DNA of 45,718 nt from Flavobacteriales bacterium (GTDB lineage: Bacteria > Bacteroidota > Bacteroidia > Flavobacteriales_D > Crocinitomicaceae): positions 1 through 45,718 of the forward strand of contig QOQC01000004.1 in the NCBI GenBank assembly GCA_003331365.1. The letters are read 5' to 3'. Positions within the stretch are counted from its first letter, which is position 1. Each line of letters opens with the position of its first letter. The position numbers were made by a program, and so were the translations under genes. This document shows positions 18,266 to 27,950 of this stretch, piece after piece. The notes beneath the pieces were generated by a model, which was given only the letters and a program-made list of their open reading frames with translations, made no database searches and was not told where the DNA came from.

Positions 18266-19138
18266 ATGGCCGAATATAAAATTAAAGATCTTGAAAACCT
18301 TACCGGTATTAAATCTCATACTATTCGTATATGGGAGAAACGTTATCGTATACTATCCCCAGACAGAACGGACACGAAAATCAGAACGTATTCCGACTCA
18401 GAATTGACACATTTGCTGACCGTTAGTATGCTAAATCGTAACGGAGTCAAGATTTCTAAAATTGCAAATTTGTCCCAAGAAGATATGAATAATCTTCTAT
18501 GGGATATAAAAGTAAATAAGGAGCCAGAATACAGCATGGACAAGCTTCTTCTTTCATTGATCTCTTTAGACGAGAAATTGTTTAAAGAAACGCTTTCTAG
18601 CTTATTGGAAACAGAAGGATTGGAAAAAACTTTTACGGACCACCTTATTCCTTTTTTAGATCGTATCGGAATCATGTGGCTAATTGGTTCTGTTAATCCA
18701 GCACAGGAACATTTTATGTCGAATCTTATTCGACAAAAAATCATTTCCGAAATTGACAAACAAGAAATTCCAATTTCGACCGAAAAATCGGTGTTAATGT
18801 ACCTTCCCGAACATGAATGGCACGAAATGAGTCTTCTTTTCTATCATTTTTTATTGCGTTCTAAAGGCGTGCCTACTTTTTATTTAGGACAAAGCCTACC
18901 ATACGAATCGTTATTGGAATGTATTGAAAAGCTGAAACCAAATTACATTCTTTCATCATGGCTAACTGCTGTTGATGACAAGATGGTAGTCGGTTATTTT
19001 AAAAAGTTAAAATCCGACTATCCGAATTTAGATGTATTTGCTGGCGGCCCTCAAATAAAAGCAAATTCAGCGGCGCTAAAAAAATATATTATCGAGGTAA
19101 ATGATTTAAACAGCATAATGAAACATTTGAAGGTTTAA
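18266..19138 (+). CDS. MerR-family regulator with B12-binding domain (CarH/LitR-like)
   Basis: MerR HTH YKIKDLENLTGIKSHTIRIWEKRYRILSPDRTDTKIRTYSDSEL; Wx9EH motif WLIGSVNPAQEH; Rossmann-like B12 domain with EWHE and FAGGPQ. Confidence 0.88.
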   Translation: MAEYKIKDLENLTGIKSHTIRIWEKRYRILSPDRTDTKIRTYSDSELTHLLTVSMLNRNGVKISKIANLSQEDMNNLLWDIKVNKEPEYSMDKLLLSLISLDEKLFKETLSSLLETEGLEKTFTDHLIPFLDRIGIMWLIGSVNPAQEHFMSNLIRQKIISEIDKQEIPISTEKSVLMYLPEHEWHEMSLLFYHFLLRSKGVPTFYLGQSLPYESLLECIEKLKPNYILSSWLTAVDDKMVVGYFKKLKSDYPNLDVFAGGPQIKANSAALKKYIIEVNDLNSIMKHLKV

Positions 19139-21912
19139 ATCACAAAATTCACAATCTTTCCAGGTACAATTATCACCTTTTTAGGTTCTTTTCCGTCTAG
19201 CCATTTAATCGTTTGATCCATCTTCTCTAATTCTTTCTGAAGCTCATCTTTCTTTAATGACAATGGAAATTCTACTTTAAATCGCATTTTTCCATTGAAT
19301 GATACTGGATATTCATAGGTGTTTTCAATCAAATATTCTTGATTAAACACAGGAAATCTTGACTGATATAATGTACCGGATTGATTTCCTATTTTCTCCC
19401 AGAGTTCCTCACAAAAATGTGGCGCATAGGGAGCTAGGAGTATAACAAATTGTTCTAAAACATCACGATTACGACATTTTTGATCTGTAAATTCATTTAC
19501 GGCAATCATATAGGTAGAAACACATGTGTTCAATGAAAACCTATCAAGGTCCTCGCGTATACGCTTAATAGCCTTGTGTAATGTTTTCATAGATTCTTTA
19601 GAAGACTCCTTATCTATCAAAATTGAATTACCATCAGCATCACAATATAACCTCCAACATTTTCTAAGAAAATTATGCACCCCCGAAATTCCTTTAGTAT
19701 CCCATGGCTTACTCTGTTCTATTGGGCCAAGAAACATTTCATAAAGCCTCAATGTATCAGCCCCAAAATCAATAACGAGTTCATCAGGAGTTTGCACATT
19801 ATATTTAGATTTTGACATTTTTTCAACTTCAAATCCGCAAATATAATCCCCATTTTCTTCTAAAATAAAAGTGGCATCTTTGAATTCAGGCATCCATTCT
19901 TTAAATTTCTGCTGATCTAAAATATCATTCTTGACAATAGATATGTCTACATGTATAGGTGTCGTATCATGCTCCTTGATTTTGGTTTTGCTCACATAAC
20001 AATTTGTCCCATTTATCCTGTAAACAAAATTACTTCTCCCAAGAATCATTCCTTGATTAATGAGTTTTTTGAATGGTTCATTAAAGGGGATAAAATTTAA
20101 ATCGTATAAACATTTTGTCCAAAATCGAGAGTACAATAGGTGTCCCGTTGCATGCTCGGAACCACCAATATATAAATCAACATTTTGCCAATAATCAACC
20201 TTTTCTTTGGATACAAATTCCTTTTCATTGTGCGGATCCATATACCTTAAAAAATACCATGAACTCCCAGCCCAACCTGGCATTGTGTTAAAGTCCATCC
20301 TGTCTCCCTCCATATGCTTCCATTGCTTCTTATCAGCTCTTGCAAGGGGTGGCTCTCCATCTTCTGTGGGTAAGTATTTATCAACCTCAGGAAGCTCAAT
20401 CGGAAGATTTTGATCATCAATTAAATATGGTGTTTCATTTTTAAAATATACCGGGAAAGGCTCCCCCCAATACCTTTGTCGTGAAAACACTGCATCCCTT
20501 AATCTATAATTCGTCTTTCCCTTACCTATTCCTTTCTGCTCTATGGCATTAATAGCAGCTTTAATAGCCTGATTAATTTGAAGATCATTTAAAAAATCAG
20601 AACATGCAATTGTTCCAGTTTTGTCTTCATAAGCAGACTTTGAAATGTCTACGTCTTTGAAAACATTAACAATGTCAATATCAAATCTTTTTGCAAATAG
20701 ATAGTCTCTTTGATCACCGCACGGAACCGACATCACCGCACCAGTACCATAACTCGACAATACATAATCCCCAATCCAAATAGGAATTTGATTGCCTGTA
20801 AATGGATGAATCGCAAAGGCTCCTGTAAACTCACCAGTAATGTTCTTCACATCTGACTGACGATCTCTTTCTGATTTGGAAGATGTTTCCTTAACATAAT
20901 TTTTAACTGCCTCGGATTGCGAGTCATTGACTATCTTCATTACCAATTCATGTTCAGGAGCTAATACAAGAAAAGTAACACCAAAAATAGTATCTGGCCT
21001 TGTTGTAAAAACCTCTATATACTCACCCTTATGATTTGCAACTTCAAATGAAACAGCCGCACCTACAGATTTACCGATCCAATTCTTCTGTTGCTCCTTT
21101 AAAGAATCAGTCCAATCCAGACCATCCAAATCATTTAATAATCTTTCGGCATAGGCTTTAATTCTCATGGACCATTGCCTCATCACTTTTTGCTCAACAG
21201 GATACCCGCCTCGAATAGAAAGACCGTTGGATATTTCGTCATTGGCAAGTACAGTCCCTAGCTTTGGGCACCAATTTACCTGCGATTCGGATAAATATGC
21301 AATCCGATAACATTGTAAGATCTGTTCCTTCTCTTCAATGTTAAAATTCTTCCATTCATATGAAGTAAATTTATCATGTTCATCACCATAAGCCTTAATT
21401 CCATCTGAACCATTTTTCTCAAAATGATCAACTAATTGATCAATATTCTTTGTCCGGTTTGAATCAAGATCATAATACGCATTAAATAATTGTTTAAAAA
21501 TCCATTGCGTCCACTTGTAGTATTTTGGCGAAGAAGTTTTGACTTCTCTTTCCCAATCATAGCAAAAACCCATTTGATCTAGTTGCTCCCTGTAGCGATC
21601 AATATTTCTATTTGTAGTAATTGCCGGATGCTGACCCGTTTGAATAGCATATTGCTCCGCAGGCAAACCAAAAGAATCATAACCCATGGGGTGAAGTACA
21701 TTAAAGCCGGAAAGTTTCTTGTATCTCGCGATAACATCAGAGGCAATGTAGCCCAATGGATGCCCCACATGTAGCCCTGCCCCAGAAGGATAGGGAAACA
21801 TATCCAAAACATAATACTTTTTCTTTGAGGAATCCTCAACTGTTCTGTATGATTTATTCTCAGACCAGAATTTAATCCACTTTTTTTCTATTTCCCTAAA
21901 ATTATATTCCAT
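19135..21912 (-). CDS. leuS: Leucyl-tRNA synthetase
   Basis: HVGHPLGYIASD, GYDSFGLPAEQYA, TGGSEHA-type IGGSEHATGHLLYSRFW, KMSKSKYN. Confidence 0.97.
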   Translation of the reverse strand: MEYNFREIEKKWIKFWSENKSYRTVEDSSKKKYYVLDMFPYPSGAGLHVGHPLGYIASDVIARYKKLSGFNVLHPMGYDSFGLPAEQYAIQTGQHPAITTNRNIDRYREQLDQMGFCYDWEREVKTSSPKYYKWTQWIFKQLFNAYYDLDSNRTKNIDQLVDHFEKNGSDGIKAYGDEHDKFTSYEWKNFNIEEKEQILQCYRIAYLSESQVNWCPKLGTVLANDEISNGLSIRGGYPVEQKVMRQWSMRIKAYAERLLNDLDGLDWTDSLKEQQKNWIGKSVGAAVSFEVANHKGEYIEVFTTRPDTIFGVTFLVLAPEHELVMKIVNDSQSEAVKNYVKETSSKSERDRQSDVKNITGEFTGAFAIHPFTGNQIPIWIGDYVLSSYGTGAVMSVPCGDQRDYLFAKRFDIDIVNVFKDVDISKSAYEDKTGTIACSDFLNDLQINQAIKAAINAIEQKGIGKGKTNYRLRDAVFSRQRYWGEPFPVYFKNETPYLIDDQNLPIELPEVDKYLPTEDGEPPLARADKKQWKHMEGDRMDFNTMPGWAGSSWYFLRYMDPHNEKEFVSKEKVDYWQNVDLYIGGSEHATGHLLYSRFWTKCLYDLNFIPFNEPFKKLINQGMILGRSNFVYRINGTNCYVSKTKIKEHDTTPIHVDISIVKNDILDQQKFKEWMPEFKDATFILEENGDYICGFEVEKMSKSKYNVQTPDELVIDFGADTLRLYEMFLGPIEQSKPWDTKGISGVHNFLRKCWRLYCDADGNSILIDKESSKESMKTLHKAIKRIREDLDRFSLNTCVSTYMIAVNEFTDQKCRNRDVLEQFVILLAPYAPHFCEELWEKIGNQSGTLYQSRFPVFNQEYLIENTYEYPVSFNGKMRFKVEFPLSLKKDELQKELEKMDQTIKWLDGKEPKKVIIVPGKIVNFVI

Positions 21913-22016
21913 CATTCGATAATAAGTTGTAAAGATAGCTAATGTGAGGATTCAATTCACTCGTAAAAACTCAAAATAAAAGCAATATTTAAAAAAACAT
22001 ATTGGATAGTACTTAA

Positions 22017-22032
22017 TGGCATAATTATTGCA
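22017..22032 (+). promoter_or_regulatory. Candidate sigma54 promoter TGGCATAATTATTGCA
   Basis: Exact match to TGGCAYRNNNNTTGCW with GG-N10-GC spacing. Confidence 0.45.
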
Positions 22033-22118
22033 GTAATTGATTTAAAATTTGGAGAAAATACTTCCATATTTTTGGTTTTTAACACTTTTTTTCATAATTC
22101 AATGTTTTTAACGAAACA

Positions 22119-22148
22119 TAAAAAGGCCGGGACTTCCCGGCCTTTTTT
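22119..22148. terminator. Intrinsic terminator, bidirectional: GGCCGGGA-ct-TCCCGGCC with flanking A/T runs
   Basis: GC-rich perfect stem in an AT-rich region with TTTTTT on the plus strand and TTTTT on the minus strand. Confidence 0.92.
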
Positions 22149-22950
22149 ATTTCATATAATGTAAAATGAATGCTGTCGCTCCAATTAACATAAAAGTAAA
22201 ATCAGCGAAAACAAAAAAATACTTATAACCTATCTTTTTATATAACAAAGTCAATAAAAAGAAATATAAAAACCCAAAAATCCATGGAAGTGAATTATTT
22301 AACTCTTCGTCACTAAAAAGTAAAATCAAGACAGAAGATAAAATTGCCAATTGAATAAGCCCAATTGAATTGTTTAATCCCATTATTTGCGGAATGGTTT
22401 TCATCTCTTTTGGGTCAAAATAAACATCTTTAATGTCCGAAGGAATCAAAATAATCAGCAACAAGAAAAAACCTAACAACCATTGTTGAGGAAAACCAAA
22501 AATCAAATATGGAAATACAAAGAATAATAAATACCATATCAATATGACAAAAATTACTTTCATGTAAGGGATTTCTCTTAAAGAAAAGGTCCTCAATCTG
22601 CGGACGTAAAATACGCTTACAAAAACGCAAAATCCGGTTAAAAAATCTATCAATGGGTCTCCAATAAAATAATAGAGATATATAAATGATGCTAAAAAAG
22701 TAGGAATAATGGATAATATATAAATGGGAGTTTTATTCTGAAAAGTCCATTTTTGCATATGTTCTGGCAATCTGTTTCGATTATACTTCCATAAACGATG
22801 TGAATTATAAATCCCAATAATTCCCATTGAAATCATAAAGGCATAAATCCATATAAGCTCAGAATAACTTTGAATTCCAATAAAAAAAACAAAGCTTGCT
22901 AAAGCTAAAAACAGATGACTTCTGATAAGAAATTTCAATACATACTTCAT
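22147..22950 (-). CDS. UbiA-like integral membrane protein (degenerate prenyltransferase)
   Basis: Eight to nine hydrophobic helices; second UbiA-like motif SDIKDVYFDPKEMKTIPQIMG present, first Asp-rich motif not seen. Confidence 0.6.
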   Translation of the reverse strand: MKYVLKFLIRSHLFLALASFVFFIGIQSYSELIWIYAFMISMGIIGIYNSHRLWKYNRNRLPEHMQKWTFQNKTPIYILSIIPTFLASFIYLYYFIGDPLIDFLTGFCVFVSVFYVRRLRTFSLREIPYMKVIFVILIWYLLFFVFPYLIFGFPQQWLLGFFLLLIILIPSDIKDVYFDPKEMKTIPQIMGLNNSIGLIQLAILSSVLILLFSDEELNNSLPWIFGFLYFFLLTLLYKKIGYKYFFVFADFTFMLIGATAFILHYMK

Positions 22951-22991
22951 CGTAAATATTTTATTTATAGAACACGGAAATCCTCAGTAAA

Positions 22992-23753
22992 CTATTCCTT
23001 TTTAGAACGGCTCAGCTTTTTAAGCTCTTCATATTTCAGATAATTTGCAGCTGCACTGATTTTAGCGATTTGAAATCCTTTTTTCCCATCAAGTATGCCT
23101 TTTTTTAAAATCAAAATATTTACATATTTGGCCAAAGCACTAATTGAGGATTGAAAAAAGTAAGACTTTTTTCCTTGTTTATAATATTGTTGAGCCCCTA
23201 AAAGCGCATACTTTTTTGCCCGCTCTTGGTGCTCCTTTATATTATAATACGAATAATGTTCTAGATGGCCTTTTATATGAATGACATCCAGTGACTTATC
23301 AAAAATTAAACGCTCATGAACGAATTCTCCTTCCCATCTCGCCTTAGATTTAGGGAATATTCGCATCTTATACTCTGGGTACCAACCGCAGTGTCGGATC
23401 CATTGGCCACAATAATTTGTGATTCGATTGAGTATATAAACGTGATCATTTTCAAGTTCTTTAAGCTTTAAGATTTCACTTTGTAATGTCTTACAAGGCA
23501 CTTCATCAGCATCAATGGAAAAAATATAATCTGCCTCAATGAGATCATTGAGTTTATTTTTGGTTTGAGCATAACCCTCCCACTTTTCTTGTATAAACCG
23601 AACTTTGTATTGATGACAAATCTCTTTTGTTCTATCCGTTGAATAAGAATCCAAAACAACTATTTCATCAACACAATTCAAAAGGCCATTAATACACCTT
23701 TCGATGTTTTTTTGTTCATTAAATGTAATTATTGCTGCTGCTACTTTTCGCAT
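22992..23753 (-). CDS. Family 2 glycosyltransferase (LPS core WaaE/KdtX-like)
   Basis: AAIITFNEQKNIERCINGLLNCVDEIVVLDSYSTDRT, FSIDADEVP; start set at the ATG (MRKVAAAII) to avoid overlap with the upstream gene. Confidence 0.88.
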   Translation of the reverse strand: MRKVAAAIITFNEQKNIERCINGLLNCVDEIVVLDSYSTDRTKEICHQYKVRFIQEKWEGYAQTKNKLNDLIEADYIFSIDADEVPCKTLQSEILKLKELENDHVYILNRITNYCGQWIRHCGWYPEYKMRIFPKSKARWEGEFVHERLIFDKSLDVIHIKGHLEHYSYYNIKEHQERAKKYALLGAQQYYKQGKKSYFFQSSISALAKYVNILILKKGILDGKKGFQIAKISAAANYLKYEELKKLSRSKKE

Positions 23754-23755
23754 GA

Positions 23756-24811
23756 TTACAATACAGTTACGCTCTTCCAGATAGCTTGGATTTCTCTTAT
23801 GGCATGAGTCCAACTTGTTGATGACGGGGCGTCAATATAACCACTTATACAAATGAGCTGATTTGATTTGGGGTTTGTAAAATGAAACGACCAAAAAGCG
23901 CCTCCTGTTGAATGTTGAAATCTTCCTTTAAATTCAAACATTCCTCTCACTTCGACCCCTTGAATGGAACCTGAGAAATTAGTACTATTTGAATAATTTG
24001 GGTAAACAAATTCATTATACTGAGTTCCCATGTATAATCCTGGCGTTTCGTGAGGAACATTATATTTCAGCATGGTGTCTCTTGCTTGCAACAAGGCATC
24101 AATCCCGAACTGGCTCGAATCTTTGTAAGGATATTGATAAACCATTACTCCAGAGAAAATAGTTCCTAAATCCTGCTTTGATTCACCCACAAATTCAATT
24201 GGTCTAGAGGCAACTGGAAGCTCAATTCGACAAAAATTCTTTTTTAAGGAAACCATTTTAGAAGCATTCGGTAAATCAACATGAATTCCAAACTTTTGCT
24301 TTAGCTCGTTATCTATTCTTTGATTCTTTTTTTCGGCAAAACGCAGTCTAATGCGATTCCACGATGCATAATCAAATTTGTCGTGAATATGACTAGCGCC
24401 CTCTTTGAATGTACCGACTAATTGTTTGTAATCCTTGGAAATGACCTCTACAACCAGTTGGTTATTTGCCCATACATCGTCTCTGTATTGTAATATACCC
24501 TTACTCCCTTTATGATTCTGATTAATGGTTAAAAAAAGTACATTTCGATGACGTTTTACAGCCCCAACAAAATTTTTCTCATTATAATGGATAAGTTCGA
24601 AGGTTGCCACATCAGGAAAATAGGGCATAATAAATCGTGTAAGGTTTGAATCCAAATCGGAACGAAAAGTAGAATTCCAAACAGCGTCATCACAAACAAC
24701 TAGAATTTCGCCTACCTTTCCTGTGACATAAACTTCTGAAGAAAAATATTCTCCGCAACCATTTAAATTTACGGCTAATATTAGGATAGAAAATATCTTC
24801 AGAATCCTCAT
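23756..24811 (-). CDS. DUF4837 family lipoprotein
   Basis: Lipobox LNGCG after MRILKIFSILILAV; GEILVVCDDAVW...; upstream of mltD as commonly seen in Bacteroidota. Confidence 0.75.
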   Translation of the reverse strand: MRILKIFSILILAVNLNGCGEYFSSEVYVTGKVGEILVVCDDAVWNSTFRSDLDSNLTRFIMPYFPDVATFELIHYNEKNFVGAVKRHRNVLFLTINQNHKGSKGILQYRDDVWANNQLVVEVISKDYKQLVGTFKEGASHIHDKFDYASWNRIRLRFAEKKNQRIDNELKQKFGIHVDLPNASKMVSLKKNFCRIELPVASRPIEFVGESKQDLGTIFSGVMVYQYPYKDSSQFGIDALLQARDTMLKYNVPHETPGLYMGTQYNEFVYPNYSNSTNFSGSIQGVEVRGMFEFKGRFQHSTGGAFWSFHFTNPKSNQLICISGYIDAPSSTSWTHAIREIQAIWKSVTVL

Positions 24812-24812
24812 T

Positions 24813-26279
24813 CTATCTAATTCGGATTTTTTGGCCAATATCTAATCTGTTGATATTGATACGTGGATTTAGTTTACGTAATCGGCTCTGAGACATTCTA
24901 TGCCTTTCTGCTATATGACCAAAGGTATCACCACTTCTGACTGTATAGTACTTTCTAGTCGTTTGAGGTTTTGGCTTAGGCTTAGGAGGAGTGACTTTTT
25001 TTTCAGATTCTATTCTTAAATGCTGACCAATATAGATGTTCGTGGTTTTTAAACCATTCCAAGTCATGATTTGATCTTCCGTAACCGAATAATGAGCAGC
25101 TACATTTTTTAGAACTTCTCCGGCTTGAACCTTGTGATAGTATATATGAATCGTTTTTTGAATCGTATCACCTGTAAGTGTATCTTGAACATATATATTT
25201 TTCATTTGGACCTCATCTGATCCATATATTGACTTTTCAAGCCTAATTAATGAATCTTCCATACCCACTACCAGATTGATTTTATCGTGCGGACCAGAAA
25301 TGCAAAATGGCGGTTTGGATTTTGGGATGAAAGAAGTTTTAAATATCGGGTTAAGCGCTTTAATGTCTTCTAATGACCAATCAATAACTTTTGAAATTGT
25401 TCCCATGTGCATGGAAGATTTAAAGCACATGGTATCCATGCTAATATTATGTGGGTTGATATTCACTGGGGCAATAAGATGTTCTTTGTGATAAGTCATT
25501 AAATAAGTAACCGCAATGAAATTAGGGACATAACCCTGCGTTTCTCTGGGTAAATATGGCCGTACCTCCCAATACGTTTTCTTGTCTCCGGATCGTTTTA
25601 TTGCCTTATTAACGTTGCCCGGTCCAGCATTATATGCTGCTAACGCCAGGTTCCAGTCTCCATATATACCAAACAACTTTTTCAAATACCTACACGCCGC
25701 ATCAGTAGCTTTGACGGGATCCATTCTCTCGTCTATATATGAATTTTCCTTTAATCCAAAGTATAACCCTGTTCTGTACATAAACTGCCAAAGACCAAGT
25801 GCTCCCGCCCTTGATTTAACTTGTGGCCGCAATCCGCTTTCGATTACCGCCAAATACTTTAGCTCTATTGGTAAACCATATTCGGAAAGTTTGGCTTCAA
25901 ACATATCAAAATACAAGGGTGAGCGCCCCAAAACAACTTTTATAAAACCTTTTCTTTTTTCGATAAAATATTTAATGATCGAAAGTGCCGTCTCATTACA
26001 TTGAAGCTGAAAAGGAGTCATTGAATTTATCTTCCCCAATCTATTACAAATTGTATCATCTGATACTTTAAGTATTGATCCTCGATTTTCCTCAATAGCT
26101 TTTTTAAGAGAATCTAAATTCGTATCATTGGCATATTCAGCATAAAATAGATTAAGGCTTTGCTCAATTGTATTTATAAATGGAATGTCATTCAAAGAAT
26201 CCTTAACTGAATCAGACGAGCTTTGAGCAACAGAACCTAAACCTAAACTGATAAATAATATCATCAACCATGCTCTCAT
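24813..26279 (-). CDS. mltD: Membrane-bound lytic murein transglycosylase D with LysM domains
   Basis: SLT motifs AVIESGLRPQVKSRAGALGLWQFM, ALAAYNAGPGNV; two LysM repeats including YYTVRSGDTFGHIAERHRMSQSRLRKLN. Confidence 0.92.
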   Translation of the reverse strand: MRAWLMILFISLGLGSVAQSSSDSVKDSLNDIPFINTIEQSLNLFYAEYANDTNLDSLKKAIEENRGSILKVSDDTICNRLGKINSMTPFQLQCNETALSIIKYFIEKRKGFIKVVLGRSPLYFDMFEAKLSEYGLPIELKYLAVIESGLRPQVKSRAGALGLWQFMYRTGLYFGLKENSYIDERMDPVKATDAACRYLKKLFGIYGDWNLALAAYNAGPGNVNKAIKRSGDKKTYWEVRPYLPRETQGYVPNFIAVTYLMTYHKEHLIAPVNINPHNISMDTMCFKSSMHMGTISKVIDWSLEDIKALNPIFKTSFIPKSKPPFCISGPHDKINLVVGMEDSLIRLEKSIYGSDEVQMKNIYVQDTLTGDTIQKTIHIYYHKVQAGEVLKNVAAHYSVTEDQIMTWNGLKTTNIYIGQHLRIESEKKVTPPKPKPKPQTTRKYYTVRSGDTFGHIAERHRMSQSRLRKLNPRININRLDIGQKIRIR

Positions 26280-26280
26280 A

Positions 26281-27684
26281 TTAAATATACTTGTTTAATA
26301 TTCTTGAATAACTAAATAATTTACTTTCGTTAAAACGATCAGACATAAGCTGTAATCCAAAAGGCATGCCATTTGAATGGATGCCAAAGGGGATACTTAT
26401 CGCCGGATTACCACTTAAATTAGCGTGAACCGTAAAAATGTCTTGTAAATACATTTGAATAGGATCCTTGACACTACCCTGCTGAAATGCCGTGGAAGCT
26501 GTGGTAGGGAAAATCATGACATCAACATGATTAAAAAAATTATCCGTTGAGCTTTTTACCAATCGTCTTACTTTTTGAGCCTTCGTGTAATAAGCATCAT
26601 AATAACCATGTGAAAGAACAAAAGTCCCTGTCATGATGCGTCTTTTTACTTCTTTGCCAAAACCCTCTGTCCTAGACTTTTTGTAGGTGTCCTCGACTCC
26701 TTTTGCCACCTCACTTCTGTGACCATAATGAACACCATCAAACCTTGATAAATTCGATGATGCTTCTGCTGTACTCAACACATAATAAGTTGGAACCAAA
26801 TAATCCAAATAAGGAAATTCACATTCAATCAACTCTATATCGTTAGATTCAAGATTCCTTTGTAAATCATTAAGTTTTGTTTTGATTTCATTATCTAAAC
26901 CTTCGTGATTCATATATTCTTTAACATACCCAACTCGCAGTTTAGCATTTTTTTGTTTTGAGTTACTGCTTCCCTTGGATATAGAAGTTGAATCCAAAGG
27001 GTCTTCTCCCTTACTTAAATCGAAAATTAATTCGCTGTCTTCAATGCTATTTGTAAAAACTCCAATTTGATCAAATGAAGACGCGTATGCTATTAATCCA
27101 TAACGGCTAAAACAACCATAAGTAGGTTTTAAACCAAAGGTATTTGTCCATGATGCTGGCTGACGAACAGATCCACCCGTATCGCTTCCTAATGCAACAG
27201 TGCATAAGCCTGCCGAAACTGCAACGGCTGAGCCTCCTGAAGAACCTCCTGGAACATATGATTCATCAAAATTATTGTTTACATTGCCATAATATGAATT
27301 CTCATTAGAGCTTCCCATAGCAAATTCATCACAATTAAGTCTACCAATGACTATAGCGTCCTCATCAACCAGTCTTTGTAATACCGTTGCCGTATACAAT
27401 GATTCAAAATTATTTAGGATTTTAGATGAGGCCGACATTTTATGACCTTTATAACAGATATTATCTTTAATACCCAAAATCACCCCTGCAAGCTTTCCTG
27501 CGCTTCCCTTCTTTATTTTTTCGTCAACTTTTATTGCAGCGGCACGAGCTGAATCCTCAAATATCTCAACAAAAGCATTTAGACTGGAATTTCCCTTTAT
27601 ATTTGAAATACTACTTTCAACAATCGAAGACACAGTTTGCCCAGCGCGTAATGCCTCTTTTATGTCGGCAATTGTTTTATACAT
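26281..27684 (-). CDS. gatA: Asp/Glu-tRNA amidotransferase subunit A
   Basis: Amidase signature: GIKDNI, PGGSSGGSAVAVSAGLCTVALGSDTGGSVRQPASWTNTFGLKPTYG. Confidence 0.92.
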   Translation of the reverse strand: MYKTIADIKEALRAGQTVSSIVESSISNIKGNSSLNAFVEIFEDSARAAAIKVDEKIKKGSAGKLAGVILGIKDNICYKGHKMSASSKILNNFESLYTATVLQRLVDEDAIVIGRLNCDEFAMGSSNENSYYGNVNNNFDESYVPGGSSGGSAVAVSAGLCTVALGSDTGGSVRQPASWTNTFGLKPTYGCFSRYGLIAYASSFDQIGVFTNSIEDSELIFDLSKGEDPLDSTSISKGSSNSKQKNAKLRVGYVKEYMNHEGLDNEIKTKLNDLQRNLESNDIELIECEFPYLDYLVPTYYVLSTAEASSNLSRFDGVHYGHRSEVAKGVEDTYKKSRTEGFGKEVKRRIMTGTFVLSHGYYDAYYTKAQKVRRLVKSSTDNFFNHVDVMIFPTTASTAFQQGSVKDPIQMYLQDIFTVHANLSGNPAISIPFGIHSNGMPFGLQLMSDRFNESKLFSYSRILNKYI

Positions 27685-27688
27685 TGAA

Positions 27689-27898
27689 CTACTTTGTCTC
27701 TATCTTCTCGTTGTCATTGGGTTCCTCCTCGTTTACTCCTTCATCACCTTTCGAAGCATCTTTAAATTCTTTTACTCCTTTACCAAGACCTTTCATTAAT
27801 TCAGGAATTTTTCTTCCCCCGAAAAACAATAATACGATCACTAAAATAATTATGATTTCCGTTGGGCCAAACCAACCTGCCTGATTTATATTTTCCAT
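27689..27898 (-). CDS. tatA: Twin-arginine translocase TatA/E family subunit
   Basis: [39 protein letters not shown]. Confidence 0.92.
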   Translation of the reverse strand: MENINQAGWFGPTEIIIILVIVLLFFGGRKIPELMKGLGKGVKEFKDASKGDEGVNEEEPNDNEKIETK

Positions 27899-27950
27899 AT
27901 TATAATTGATATATATGTAAATTAATTTATTCTATAAAGCACAAAAGAAC

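Noticed and set aside
18343-18759. 138-aa minus-strand ORF opposite the MerR gene
   Set aside because: Lies fully within a well-supported gene; no domain or promoter support.
21916-22016. T-box or amino-acid riboswitch in the leuS leader
   Set aside because: About 200-nt AT-rich region, but no T-box bulge sequence or specifier structure could be identified by eye.
25582-26004. 140-aa plus-strand ORF opposite mltD
   Set aside because: Shadow ORF of a conserved catalytic region (SLT domain).
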